33,021 bases of DNA from Gammaproteobacteria bacterium (GCA_018666555.1 JABIZD010000017.1:1-33021); one strand, 5' to 3'. Positions 25,161 through 32,916 are shown, counted from the first letter of the stretch. Numbers and translations: made by a program. Notes: generated from the sequence alone by a model not told the origin.

Positions 25161-25679
25161 ATGGCAGTTGATATGCAAGAACTTGTGGAAGATTCCGTTT
25201 TGTTACAGTGTCGGGTTAATGAAACCCCCTGTGAAGAGTTTATTCACCCAACCACATCTTTGCTTGATTTCCTCAGGGAGAATTTGCTTTTAACGGGTAC
25301 TCATATGGGATGTATGACAGGGCATTGTGGCGCTTGTACGGTCATGGTTGATGGCAGCATTGTCAAATCGTGTATCACGCTGGCGGCCAGTGTGCAGCGA
25401 AAGAAAATTTCAACCATAGAAGGATTGGGCGAAAAAGAGTCGTTACACCCGGTGCAGGCCGCATTCTGCGAAGAATCAGGATTTCAATGTGCCTATTGCG
25501 CGCCTGGTATGTTGCTTTCGACAGTGGAATTACTTAACGAAACACCCGATCCATCGGATGCAGAGATTCGTAGTGCGCTGTCCGGGAACTTATGCAGGTG
25601 TACGGGTTATCAGAGCATTGTGCGTGCGGTACGAACTGCCGCGAAACTTTACACCGCGGACAAGGAGACACAGGAATGA
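25161..25679 (+). CDS. molybdenum hydroxylase 2Fe-2S (small) subunit
   Basis: A 172-residue electron-transfer subunit with two [2Fe-2S] clusters. The plant-ferredoxin-like cluster uses Cys51, Cys56, Cys59 and Cys71 (GCMTGHCGACTV...KSC). The C-terminal helical cluster uses Cys110, Cys113, Cys145 and Cys147 (QCAYCAPGM and LCRCTGYQ). All eight ligands are intact. A good AAGGAG lies ahead of the ATG, and an N-terminal extension of about 15 residues precedes the usual start of the domain. No signal peptide is present, so the holoenzyme is probably cytoplasmic, unlike BBE1 at the head of the operon. Its TGA overlaps the ATG of the next gene (ATGA), so the ureidoglycolate-lyase-like protein is made in coupling with it. 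Confidence 0.93.
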   Translation: MAVDMQELVEDSVLLQCRVNETPCEEFIHPTTSLLDFLRENLLLTGTHMGCMTGHCGACTVMVDGSIVKSCITLAASVQRKKISTIEGLGEKESLHPVQAAFCEESGFQCAYCAPGMLLSTVELLNETPDPSDAEIRSALSGNLCRCTGYQSIVRAVRTAAKLYTADKETQE

Positions 25680-26242
25680 ATAGTATTTCGCCAGATATCA
25701 GGACGCTTACCGTCAAGAAAGCAACGCCAGAAGCACTCGCAGATTATGGTCAGGTGCTCGGTTACAACGCCGATATAGATCCAATGCCAATCGACTTTTA
25801 TGGCGGTACCGTAAAAGTCCGTCGTGTTGTTGATTTTGTTTCTGATGAGCAGACCGAGCTGCCGCTGGTGACAGTCCAGAGGCGGCCCTACGAGGTGCGC
25901 TGGATGGAGCGGCATTTCAAGCACACGCAAACCTTTATACCGCTGGCTGGTGCGCCTTTTGTGGTTGTTATGGCGCCGCCGAACGAAGCCGAAGTAGCAG
26001 ATCTCGATCGCGTAGAAGCTTTCCTGTTTGATGGTTCTGCCGGCTTCACCATGAAACTGGGTACCTGGCATGAATTCCCATTTGCAGTTCAGGATGACAC
26101 TAATCTGATTGTGGTACTGCGCAAGGAAGCAACCGACGGTTTGATCAGAGACAATGTGATTCAGGATGAGGCGCAAAGCCCTGATCTGGATAAAAAAGAT
26201 CTGCTTGCGCGATCTAATGTCGTGTTCCAGTTTGAGGTCTAA
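25676..26242 (+). CDS. ureidoglycolate lyase (AllA)-family protein
   Basis: A 188-residue member of the cupin-fold AllA family. MERHFKHTQTFIPLAGAPFVVVMAPP (77-102), LDRVEAFLFDGSAGFTMKLGTWHEFPF and DTNLIVVLRKE match the family pattern, including the GTWH segment. AllA splits ureidoglycolate into glyoxylate and urea at the end of allantoin breakdown. The remaining allantoin genes are absent, so the protein may cleave a related ureido- or hydroxy-acid. The ATG at 25676 overlaps the small-subunit stop; an ATG at 25592 in the same frame lies inside that gene and gives non-family residues. Tight coupling to the molybdenum hydroxylase suggests it works on a product of that enzyme or of the hydantoinase-like enzyme. 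Confidence 0.82.
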   Translation: MNSISPDIRTLTVKKATPEALADYGQVLGYNADIDPMPIDFYGGTVKVRRVVDFVSDEQTELPLVTVQRRPYEVRWMERHFKHTQTFIPLAGAPFVVVMAPPNEAEVADLDRVEAFLFDGSAGFTMKLGTWHEFPFAVQDDTNLIVVLRKEATDGLIRDNVIQDEAQSPDLDKKDLLARSNVVFQFEV

Positions 26243-26291
26243 ATAAACTAATTGATTAGAACCATAGGCTGTGGCCTACGGGAGGAAGCAT

Positions 26292-27176
26292 ATGGACAAA
26301 AAGTTGGATAGGCGGTCCTTGCTGATCGGTGCTGGTGCGGCGACCGTTGCCACGGCCGCCGCCGCATTTAATCCTGAACCAGTGCTTGCAGCCGGAAAAC
26401 GAAGGGTTCCACTGGATTTTTCAGACGACAAAGATAACGTCCGTGCCTACGCTAAATTGGTGGGTACGGTAGAGGATGGTCAGGTCCATTACTGGTATCG
26501 CGGCACCATCTTCGGTGTTACCCCTGATGCCACCATGGCCATGATCGGATTCACCGGTTTACTCAAGATGATTTGGAAAAACCTCGGCAATGGAAGTTTC
26601 CATTATCGTAATTATGACCTGGGGTACTTTACGGAACCCAATAGTGATGTACGAATCGAAGAATTTACCAACCCTTTTACCGGCAAGGTTAATAGACCTA
26701 TTGATATAAAAGGCGGACCATTTGATGTAGTGATCGCGCCACGACAGTATGAGTGGACGCGATCGGGTGATGATATCTGGTTTGCAGAGGCAAAGCATTT
26801 CAGGTTCCAGAATAAACTCGCCCCGGAAGACTGGCCTTTGGCATCAACCGGGGAGACGTTAAACATGCTTTATCTGGACGGATTTCATGGCAAAGTATCG
26901 GACTTGGAAGACCCCGATATCGTCAGCGCTCCTGCTGATTTGGGTATTCACCACGTCAATCCCTGGTACCCGTTTTTTTTAATGGGTCAGCAACCGGGGG
27001 TTAACTACTGGCACGGTCGGGGTAAGAAGATAGTCGATGAGTCAGATGTTTCTCCGGAAGTACTTGCCTATGCTAATGAGAAAATACCCGATTTCATAAA
27101 TTCCGGTCCTCCGTGGGTATCAAGAACCGACAGCTACCTCGATTATAAGACGCATCGGAAACCCGTTCTTGATTAG
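26292..27176 (+). CDS. Tat-exported DUF1838 protein
   Basis: A 294-residue protein with a twin-arginine leader (MDKKLDRRSLLIGAGAATVA, probable cut near VLA-AG at about residue 34). The mature part, with strands such as GQVHYWYRGTIFGVTP, FHYRNYDLGYFTEPNSD and DIKGGPFDVVIAPRQYEW, looks like the DUF1838 family, a beta-rich fold with no assigned reaction. Several W/Y/H clusters (HHVNPWYPFFLMGQQPG, NYWHGRG) could line a ligand pocket. The ATG at 26292 is chosen over the one at 26271 because GGAGGAA (26281-26287) is correctly spaced before it. It lies 49 bases after the AllA-like gene and 41 before the hydrolase. The family name is from memory; function unknown. Confidence 0.78.
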   Translation: MDKKLDRRSLLIGAGAATVATAAAAFNPEPVLAAGKRRVPLDFSDDKDNVRAYAKLVGTVEDGQVHYWYRGTIFGVTPDATMAMIGFTGLLKMIWKNLGNGSFHYRNYDLGYFTEPNSDVRIEEFTNPFTGKVNRPIDIKGGPFDVVIAPRQYEWTRSGDDIWFAEAKHFRFQNKLAPEDWPLASTGETLNMLYLDGFHGKVSDLEDPDIVSAPADLGIHHVNPWYPFFLMGQQPGVNYWHGRGKKIVDESDVSPEVLAYANEKIPDFINSGPPWVSRTDSYLDYKTHRKPVLD

Positions 27177-27217
27177 CCATCAAAACCCACAGTTTGAATC
27201 AGTTGAAAGAGGGAGCC

Positions 27218-28006
27218 ATGCATAAAGCTTATATAGATACAAAAGTTGGCCAGCTTCATTATCGTATCGGTGGAGAGGGGAAACCTTTACTGCTGATTCA
27301 CCAGGACCCCCAGTCCTCATTGCAGTATGCGCATACTTTTTCGAAATTTATTGATGCCGGCCTGCAGGTGATAGCACCTGATGTTCCCGGATATGGCATG
27401 TCAGATGCGCCTGCGAATCCGCTTAGTATTTTAGAATATGCGACGGTATTTAAGGAGTTTCTTGATCATCTGGGAATTGATAAGGCAGTCGTTGTCGGTC
27501 ATCACACCGGCGCATCGATGGCTTGTCAACTGGCATACCAGTTTCCGGAGAGCGTGAGTCGGTTAGTGTTGCACGGCCTACCCTGGTATACCCAGGCAGA
27601 GCGCGAAGAAAGACTGGCGCGACCACACATGGATTTTTCTGCACAAATGGATGGCTCTCATTTAGCCAGTCTCTGGGATTTGATCGGTAAGATGTCTAGA
27701 GGTGTATCGAAGCTGGAGTCATCGCATATGGCGGCTTTTCATACCCTCTGGGCTGAGGATAAGCACTGGTATGCTCACCACGCGGCGTTTAGTTACGATA
27801 TTACCACAGCGCTGCAATCCATCCAGGTACCGACGCTGAATGTTACCAATAGCGGGGATATTCTCCATTTTGTAGCTGGACGCATTGCTGAATTAAGACC
27901 TGATTTTGAATTCGTCGAGCTTGACGGTGGAACTTCATACATCATCCGTGACGAGCCAGACCTTTGGGTTGAAGCTATCCTGGATTTTGTTACTGCGGCG
28001 AATTAA
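27218..28006 (+). CDS. alpha/beta-hydrolase-fold protein with non-canonical catalytic residues
   Basis: A 262-residue alpha/beta-hydrolase fold protein without signal peptide. The fold is clear from LLLIHQDPQSS (24-34), VIAPDVPGYGMSDAP (51-65) and VVVGHHTGASMACQLAYQFP (91-110). At the nucleophile elbow the GxSxG motif reads G94-H-H96-T-G98, putting histidine where serine should be. Near the C-terminus, DGGTSYIIRDEPDLW has Thr239 where the catalytic histidine normally follows the glycines. The oxyanion-hole HG is HQ. I recall a subgroup of hydrolase-like proteins with HQxP and HTG motifs, so this is probably a lineage trait and not decay. The start at 27218 follows AGAGGGA. It closes the long operon and is convergent with the UbiD-type gene. 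It may catalyse a serine-independent reaction or be non-catalytic. Confidence 0.85.
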   Translation: MHKAYIDTKVGQLHYRIGGEGKPLLLIHQDPQSSLQYAHTFSKFIDAGLQVIAPDVPGYGMSDAPANPLSILEYATVFKEFLDHLGIDKAVVVGHHTGASMACQLAYQFPESVSRLVLHGLPWYTQAEREERLARPHMDFSAQMDGSHLASLWDLIGKMSRGVSKLESSHMAAFHTLWAEDKHWYAHHAAFSYDITTALQSIQVPTLNVTNSGDILHFVAGRIAELRPDFEFVELDGGTSYIIRDEPDLWVEAILDFVTAAN

Positions 28007-28019
28007 ATCATCCAGCAAG

Positions 28020-29525
28020 CTAGGACTTCCAGCCATTGATGATATCGCCCCATTTGTCGTTAATGTGTGACAAGATGTCGGGCTTCTCAGCAAGCAGGCA
28101 CTCACGGTTCATTTTCGCGTAAACTTCCGGTCCGCCTTCATCCGGTCGCTTTCGGGTGGCATCAATGACGACCCTGCTGCCAGATCCGCGTGTGGGTGAA
28201 CTTGGATCGCCGCCCATAGCGCCGGCTTTCTCGATAATCTCGGTTGCTTGGTACGGTTGCCAGCGAGCGCCTACCGTATGCATTACCTCAGTGAAATTGT
28301 GAACATCCACATCTTCATCGACGACAATGGCAATTTTGGCGATTTTCAATGAAGTGGCAATCTCCCGGCCGATTGTCATGGCTTCATCCGCATTTGTTTT
28401 TCTGATACGAATGAAGCAGTACCCTGGGGTTTGTAGCGGAAAGTGAACGCTGAGAACATTCGGGAACCGTTGCCGGTAGTTTAAATTTGAAGTCATCTCA
28501 AGTGGTGCAGTGAGAAAGCCGCGGTGTATACCAGTGAAATTGTTGATGAAGATAGGTTTTTTGCGGTGGGTTACGGCAGTAATGTTCATATAGAAGTTTT
28601 CTGGTTTGTGTTCTCCTATATAGCCGTACATTTCTCCGAATGGACCTTCAGGTTCGAAATCAAACGGAATTTCGCCTTCTATCACCATTTCTACATTCGC
28701 GGGAACCCGCAGTTCGCTGGTTTCACATTTCACCACTTCGACAGGTCGGCCGAGAAAACCACCGGCAACTTTCAGTTCATCCTGGCCAAGCCGGGTCGTC
28801 TTTGAACTGCTCATGGCAAATACGATGGGATCGGCGCCGATCACGACAGCAGCTCTCGCAAATGGTTCTCCGCGGTCTTTCATATCCATTAGAAAGGTCC
28901 AGCCGTGTTGATTGCGCTCTGGGTTGACGCTTATCTTCCTGGGGCCTTTGACCTGGCACCGATAGGTGCCCACATTACGACCATATTTTGGGTCTTCTAG
29001 TATGACATTGCCGGTATTGATATAGGCGCCACCGTCCGCTGGGTTAGTTTTGATGAAAGGAAACTGAAGGATATCGATGGCATCGTCGAGCAGGGTTACT
29101 TCTTTGCAGGGTGCGTCCTGCCTTGAAACCTCGACGGGTTCGACGGCAGGCCACTGGCCGTCTTTGTCTACCCGTGTTTCCAGTTGCTGGAGAGTTGATT
29201 TGTAAAGTTGGCGTTGGTCATATCCATGGGCTTCGACTCCAAATGCCAGGGGCTCATATTGCCAACGGCCCCATGGGTTGCCGATCACCGGGCCATCCAT
29301 CCAGCGGCCACCAGATTTTATTTTATTAAAGGAAACGATCGGCGCCTCGCTCCAACCGACTTTGTCGATCAACTGATACATGAACCCGGTTGCTTCATAG
29401 GCATCCTGGTCAACTTTATCAACGTGAAGGACTTGGCCGAGCTTATCGACAGCGTCTATATATTCGCGTAGTGAGCCAAAGGGACCTGAAACGCGATTAG
29501 GATTGTTTTGGTCTGTATTTGCCAC
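28020..29525 (-). CDS. UbiD-family prenyl-FMN-dependent decarboxylase
   Basis: A 501-residue decarboxylase of unsaturated or aromatic acids that requires prenylated FMN. GAYINTGNVI (166-175) and YRCQV (188-192), including the conserved arginine, form part of the cofactor and metal site; VPANVEMVIEGEI (274-286) and EGPFGEMYGY (293-302) hold the catalytic glutamates. Length is typical. Substrates in the family include 4-hydroxybenzoates, cinnamates, furan- and pyrrole-carboxylates; divergent members are common in catabolic clusters. It lies 15 bases after a small membrane protein gene in a two-gene leftward operon beginning near operator copy 5. The matching UbiX gene is at 12124-12696. Decarboxylation direction and substrate are unknown. 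Confidence 0.9.
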   Translation of the reverse strand: MANTDQNNPNRVSGPFGSLREYIDAVDKLGQVLHVDKVDQDAYEATGFMYQLIDKVGWSEAPIVSFNKIKSGGRWMDGPVIGNPWGRWQYEPLAFGVEAHGYDQRQLYKSTLQQLETRVDKDGQWPAVEPVEVSRQDAPCKEVTLLDDAIDILQFPFIKTNPADGGAYINTGNVILEDPKYGRNVGTYRCQVKGPRKISVNPERNQHGWTFLMDMKDRGEPFARAAVVIGADPIVFAMSSSKTTRLGQDELKVAGGFLGRPVEVVKCETSELRVPANVEMVIEGEIPFDFEPEGPFGEMYGYIGEHKPENFYMNITAVTHRKKPIFINNFTGIHRGFLTAPLEMTSNLNYRQRFPNVLSVHFPLQTPGYCFIRIRKTNADEAMTIGREIATSLKIAKIAIVVDEDVDVHNFTEVMHTVGARWQPYQATEIIEKAGAMGGDPSSPTRGSGSRVVIDATRKRPDEGGPEVYAKMNRECLLAEKPDILSHINDKWGDIINGWKS

Positions 29526-29540
29526 CTTCGACTCCGAATG

Positions 29541-30212
29541 TTAAAACGGTTTAACCTCTCCCAGAAAGGCCATTAATACCACCAGTAGCCAGATAAGAAA
29601 AGCCGCTCGATTAGCCATGCTGTTGATTTCAACCAGCAGTTTTTCACCTTGAGCTCGACTATCTCCATCAGCCAGGACCAGGTCGAACGCTCCTTGCCAG
29701 CGCATCGCGATTCTGCGTATCCACACGCCATTTAACAAGATGGCGGCAAACAGGATAATCTTCATCGCAAGCCATTTGTGGGCGATAAATTCGCCGGTCA
29801 CCAGGCAGTATGTGCCAAATGCTGCCATGGCTCCAATGACCATATAACGTATTCCCATATCAAGGCGTTGCAGACGTGCGCCCTTTGCTGTGCCTTTATT
29901 AAAGTAAACCAGCCAGACCAGGCCCAGCCAGGCCAAGTCGGCAACCCATAGCAGTAATAGCCAGATACCTGTAATGGGTGAACCATATAGCTGGGCGAGG
30001 GTGAAGCCGACGGCGAGTAGCAGTACCAGCGAGCTTCTGGCAGTCATATCAACGATGAACCTAAGATCGCGAACGCGAATCCGTTCTTCCAGACTAAGCT
30101 CTGAACGGGTGATGTATTTGCCAATGTAGTGCACTGCAACATCGCCACCGATGGCATATACAAACAGGAATACATGTATAAAGGCCATCAGAAGGTGAAA
30201 GTTAATCGTCAA
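29541..30212 (-). CDS. small integral membrane protein, possibly CopD/DUF2269-like
   Basis: A 223-residue protein with about five or six predicted membrane helices, starting directly with a hydrophobic segment (MTINFHLLMAFIHVFLFVYAIGGDVAVHYIG) that contains His6 and His13. A later HKWLAMKIILFAAILLNGVW resembles the helix of CopD-like or DUF2269-like small membrane proteins that ligate heme or metal with paired histidines. I cannot name the family with certainty. It precedes the UbiD-type gene by 15 bases and is 53 bases from operator copy 5, so it is co-regulated. Possible roles are electron transfer to the quinone pool from a periplasmic oxidase or a transport accessory; neither is shown by sequence. 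Confidence 0.75.
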   Translation of the reverse strand: MTINFHLLMAFIHVFLFVYAIGGDVAVHYIGKYITRSELSLEERIRVRDLRFIVDMTARSSLVLLLAVGFTLAQLYGSPITGIWLLLLWVADLAWLGLVWLVYFNKGTAKGARLQRLDMGIRYMVIGAMAAFGTYCLVTGEFIAHKWLAMKIILFAAILLNGVWIRRIAMRWQGAFDLVLADGDSRAQGEKLLVEINSMANRAAFLIWLLVVLMAFLGEVKPF

Positions 30213-30265
30213 TTGAGTGATCCTATTGCGTGGCTTAGCCTTAATCAGGTGTATTGAAATTCTTA

Positions 30266-30281
30266 TTTATCAAATGATAAA
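30266..30281. promoter_or_regulatory. cluster operator, copy 5
   Basis: TTTATCAAATGATAAA has perfect 7-base arms around AA. It sits between the divergent membrane-protein/UbiD operon (start 30212) and the alcohol dehydrogenase/BBE2 pair (start 30364). Confidence 0.8.
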
Positions 30282-30363
30282 CTAAAAACCTGACAGGTAA
30301 AAGGGTACCGCTGAACACGCAGCAATGATGAATGTACCTGCTGTCATATTAACCTGACTATTA

Positions 30364-31395
30364 ATGAGCGTAAAACTGATGAAAGCGATGCTGTTGCAAG
30401 CCCCTTCGGACCTGGTTCAGACAACCGTTGATGACCTCACGGTGGGTGCGGGAGAGGTATTGGTTGAGGTGACTCATTCTGGAGTTTGTGGCACTGACTT
30501 GAAGATTTTCCGCGGTGACATTCCTGTGCAATATCCCAGAGTGATGGGTCATGAAATGATTGGCAAGGTAGTCACCGCCCCTACTGCGACGGGTCTCGCG
30601 ATAGGCTCTCGGGTTGTTATCAATCCGGTTTTGAGTTGTGGCCAGTGTTTCTATTGTCAGGCTGGTCAGGAGAATCTGTGCCCGAGCGGGTTTCTTCTCG
30701 GAAGAGACAAAAATGGCGGTTTTGCAGATCATATCTGCGTTCCAGCCGAGGCAGTATTTCCCCTGCCCAGTCAGATCAGTAATGATTGCGCGCCACTGAT
30801 TCAAGTCATGACGACTTGCCATCACGCCCAGAACCTCTCATCCATTAATCCAGGAGAGACCGTTGTCGTTGTTGGTCTCGGGGTTAGTGGGCTGTTGCAT
30901 GTGCAGTTGGCGAAAGCCAGAGGCGCGTCACGAGTGATTGGCATAACAGGAAGTCCAGTAAGACGTTCCATGGCAGAAAAATTCGGCGCGGATGACACCT
31001 TTTCTCCTGATGAGGATGTTACTCAAGAAATTCTTAACCTGACCGGTGGGCGAGGAGCGGATCTGGTCATCGATTGTGTGGGGTCGATGAATACGCTTCG
31101 GCAGGCAATCGAATTGGCCCGTCCAGGCGGTCGTCTGCTTCTATTTGGTATCTATACAGATGAAATTGCCACGCTGCCATTTTATCAGCTGTATTTTAAG
31201 GAGCTCATCCTTACTAACGCTCGAGCGGCAAAGGCAGAGGATTTCCCAGCGTGTATACAGCTGGTGGTGGATGGCACCATTGATCTTGATTCGATGATCA
31301 GTCATGTTTTGCCGCTGGTCGAGCTTGAGCAAGCGATTCGGATGCTTGATGAGCGTGATGAAGCCCGTATGAAAGTCATATTGGACCATACCTAA
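30364..31395 (+). CDS. zinc-dependent medium-chain alcohol dehydrogenase
   Basis: A 343-residue MDR-family NAD(P)-dependent dehydrogenase. SGVCGTDLKIFRG (39-51) gives the catalytic-zinc Cys42 and Asp45, and MGHEMIG (61-67) gives His63 and Glu64. SCGQCFYCQAGQENLC holds the structural-zinc cysteines 92, 95, 98 and 106. VVVVGLGVSGLLHVQLAKARGAS is the Rossmann turn. It resembles sorbitol, threonine or related polyol/alcohol dehydrogenases. The start could be the ATG at 30364 or the one at 30379 (MKAMLLQAP); neither has a strong Shine-Dalgarno site. It lies 16 bases before the second BBE oxidase and 82 bases after operator copy 5. Together these two genes suggest successive alcohol/aldehyde or lactol oxidations. 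Confidence 0.87.
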   Translation: MSVKLMKAMLLQAPSDLVQTTVDDLTVGAGEVLVEVTHSGVCGTDLKIFRGDIPVQYPRVMGHEMIGKVVTAPTATGLAIGSRVVINPVLSCGQCFYCQAGQENLCPSGFLLGRDKNGGFADHICVPAEAVFPLPSQISNDCAPLIQVMTTCHHAQNLSSINPGETVVVVGLGVSGLLHVQLAKARGASRVIGITGSPVRRSMAEKFGADDTFSPDEDVTQEILNLTGGRGADLVIDCVGSMNTLRQAIELARPGGRLLLFGIYTDEIATLPFYQLYFKELILTNARAAKAEDFPACIQLVVDGTIDLDSMISHVLPLVELEQAIRMLDERDEARMKVILDHT

Positions 31396-31410
31396 TATTG
31401 GGGTTTTAAG

Positions 31411-32916
31411 ATGAAAAGAAGAAATTTCCTATATGCAGGGCTTTGTGCTGCAGCGATCGCCCCTTATCCAATTTGGCGACATTACCGCGGTGACCGCAAT
31501 ACATTGGTGAGCATTAATGCTGTTTCTAATTTAGGTGGAGAGGTATCACTGGATGCCAGCATTCTTGCCGAACTCAGTAAGAGTATCGACGGTAACCTGC
31601 TGTTTTCTGACTCTGAAGGCTACGAACAGGCAAGGCAGGTTCGCAATCGTATGGTCGATAAATATCCTGCTCTGGTGGTGCAATGTACGGGTAGTGCGGA
31701 TGTCAGCAAGGTAATTAACTTTGTAGATCACTACCAGTTGTTGACAGCAGTAAAATGTGGTGGTCATAACATAGCCGGGAACGGTACCTGTGATGGTGGC
31801 ATTCTCATTGACTTATCGCCGATTCAGGGTGTGCAGGTTAACCCGAAACTTAGAACCGCTCAGGTCGCTGGGGGTTCATTGCTGGCAGCTTTGGATGAAC
31901 AGAGCCAGGCGCATGGTTTGGTGACCACTTCCGGAACCGTGTCTCACACCGGAGTTGGTGGCTTAACCCTGGGTGGAGGGTTTGGTCGTTTGGCGCGTCG
32001 TTTTGGACTCACATCCGATAATGTGCTTGGGGTTGACATAGTAACGGCGGATGGCCGTCTTAAGCGGGCTAGCGCAGAAGAAAATACCGACTTATATTGG
32101 GCAGTTCGTGGTGGTGGCGGTAATTTTGGTGTAGTGACTTCGTTTGATTTCCAGCTTCATGCCCTACCACAACAAGTTGTCGGTGGTGAGATTTATTACC
32201 CCTATGACCAGGCCAGAGAAGTGATCAATTTTTATGCAGACTACTGTCAGGATATGCCAGATGAAATGTATGCGGACCTGGTGATATTCGCCCCACCTTT
32301 TGGCTTACCGGATGCACTTTACATAAATGTCTGTTACTCGGGTCCCTTGGACAAGGCTGAGAAGGTTTTAGCACCACTAAGGCGCGTCGTTAAACCAATT
32401 AAAGATGAAATAAAATTGGTCGACTATGTCGAGTTGCAGAAAAGCAGCGATGACACTGATCCAAGAGGTACGGGTCAGCACTTGAAAAGTGGATTTACAA
32501 AAGGTATCAGTCCAGCGCTTGTAGATGCGCTGGTTGACAACCTGGAATCAGATCTGTTCCGCGGCAGTATGGCTTTCTTCCAGCAAGCCGGTGGTGCAGT
32601 TTCTCGAGTTGAAACTTCGGCTACAGCCTTCCCGCACCGTTATGCAAGCCACAATCTAACCATCGGTGCCGTGTGGCCACATGGTGTTGATCCTGAGCCC
32701 CATTCAGCCTGGGCTGATGCCTATTGGAATAAAGTGAAGGGTTTTACAGACGGCTTTTATACCAATGATGCCTACGGCATTGATGCGGCGGTGGCAGAAT
32801 CTAATTACTTGACCAACCATGATCGTCTGGTGGAGGTGAAGACGAAATACGACCCTGCCAATTTATTTCGCGTCAATACCAACATCAGACCAGCGTCACA
32901 AAAACAACCCAGTTAG
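31411..32916 (+). CDS. Tat-type FAD-linked oxidase of the BBE family (BBE2)
   Basis: A 501-residue paralogue of BBE1. MKRRNFLYAGLCAAAIAP is a twin-arginine leader, although no clean AxA site follows and the next segment is basic (WRHYRGDR), so it could stay membrane-tethered. VKCGGHNIAGNG (115-126) carries His119 for covalent FAD attachment, with Cys116 replacing the usual arginine or glycine of the RGGGH motif seen in BBE1. SHTGVGGLTLGGGFG and the C-terminal YDPANLFRVNTNIRP complete the fold. At the position of BBE1 Cys169 it has threonine (GLVTTSGTV), so only a single covalent FAD bond is expected. It is co-transcribed with the alcohol dehydrogenase. Divergence from BBE1 suggests a different substrate or step. 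Confidence 0.9.
   Translation: MKRRNFLYAGLCAAAIAPYPIWRHYRGDRNTLVSINAVSNLGGEVSLDASILAELSKSIDGNLLFSDSEGYEQARQVRNRMVDKYPALVVQCTGSADVSKVINFVDHYQLLTAVKCGGHNIAGNGTCDGGILIDLSPIQGVQVNPKLRTAQVAGGSLLAALDEQSQAHGLVTTSGTVSHTGVGGLTLGGGFGRLARRFGLTSDNVLGVDIVTADGRLKRASAEENTDLYWAVRGGGGNFGVVTSFDFQLHALPQQVVGGEIYYPYDQAREVINFYADYCQDMPDEMYADLVIFAPPFGLPDALYINVCYSGPLDKAEKVLAPLRRVVKPIKDEIKLVDYVELQKSSDDTDPRGTGQHLKSGFTKGISPALVDALVDNLESDLFRGSMAFFQQAGGAVSRVETSATAFPHRYASHNLTIGAVWPHGVDPEPHSAWADAYWNKVKGFTDGFYTNDAYGIDAAVAESNYLTNHDRLVEVKTKYDPANLFRVNTNIRPASQKQPS

Noticed and set aside
21895-25679. Aerobic CO dehydrogenase (CoxLMS)
   Set aside because: The large subunit lacks the AYRCSFR active-site loop of form I, and the gene order large-medium-small is not diagnostic. 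A general molybdenum hydroxylase is the safer call.
9998-25679. Anaerobic nicotinate pathway of the 2,3-dimethylmalate type
   Set aside because: Molybdenum hydroxylase, amidohydrolase and LeuCD-type genes are suggestive, but no 6-hydroxynicotinate reductase, glutamate-mutase-type B12 enzyme or dimethylmalate lyase was seen, and O2-type BBE oxidases argue for aerobic life.
26248-26259. CTAATTGATTAG palindrome between the AllA-like and DUF1838 genes
   Set aside because: Only 5-base arms in a 49-base intra-operon gap; resembles the outer flank of the operator but lacks its core. Probably chance.
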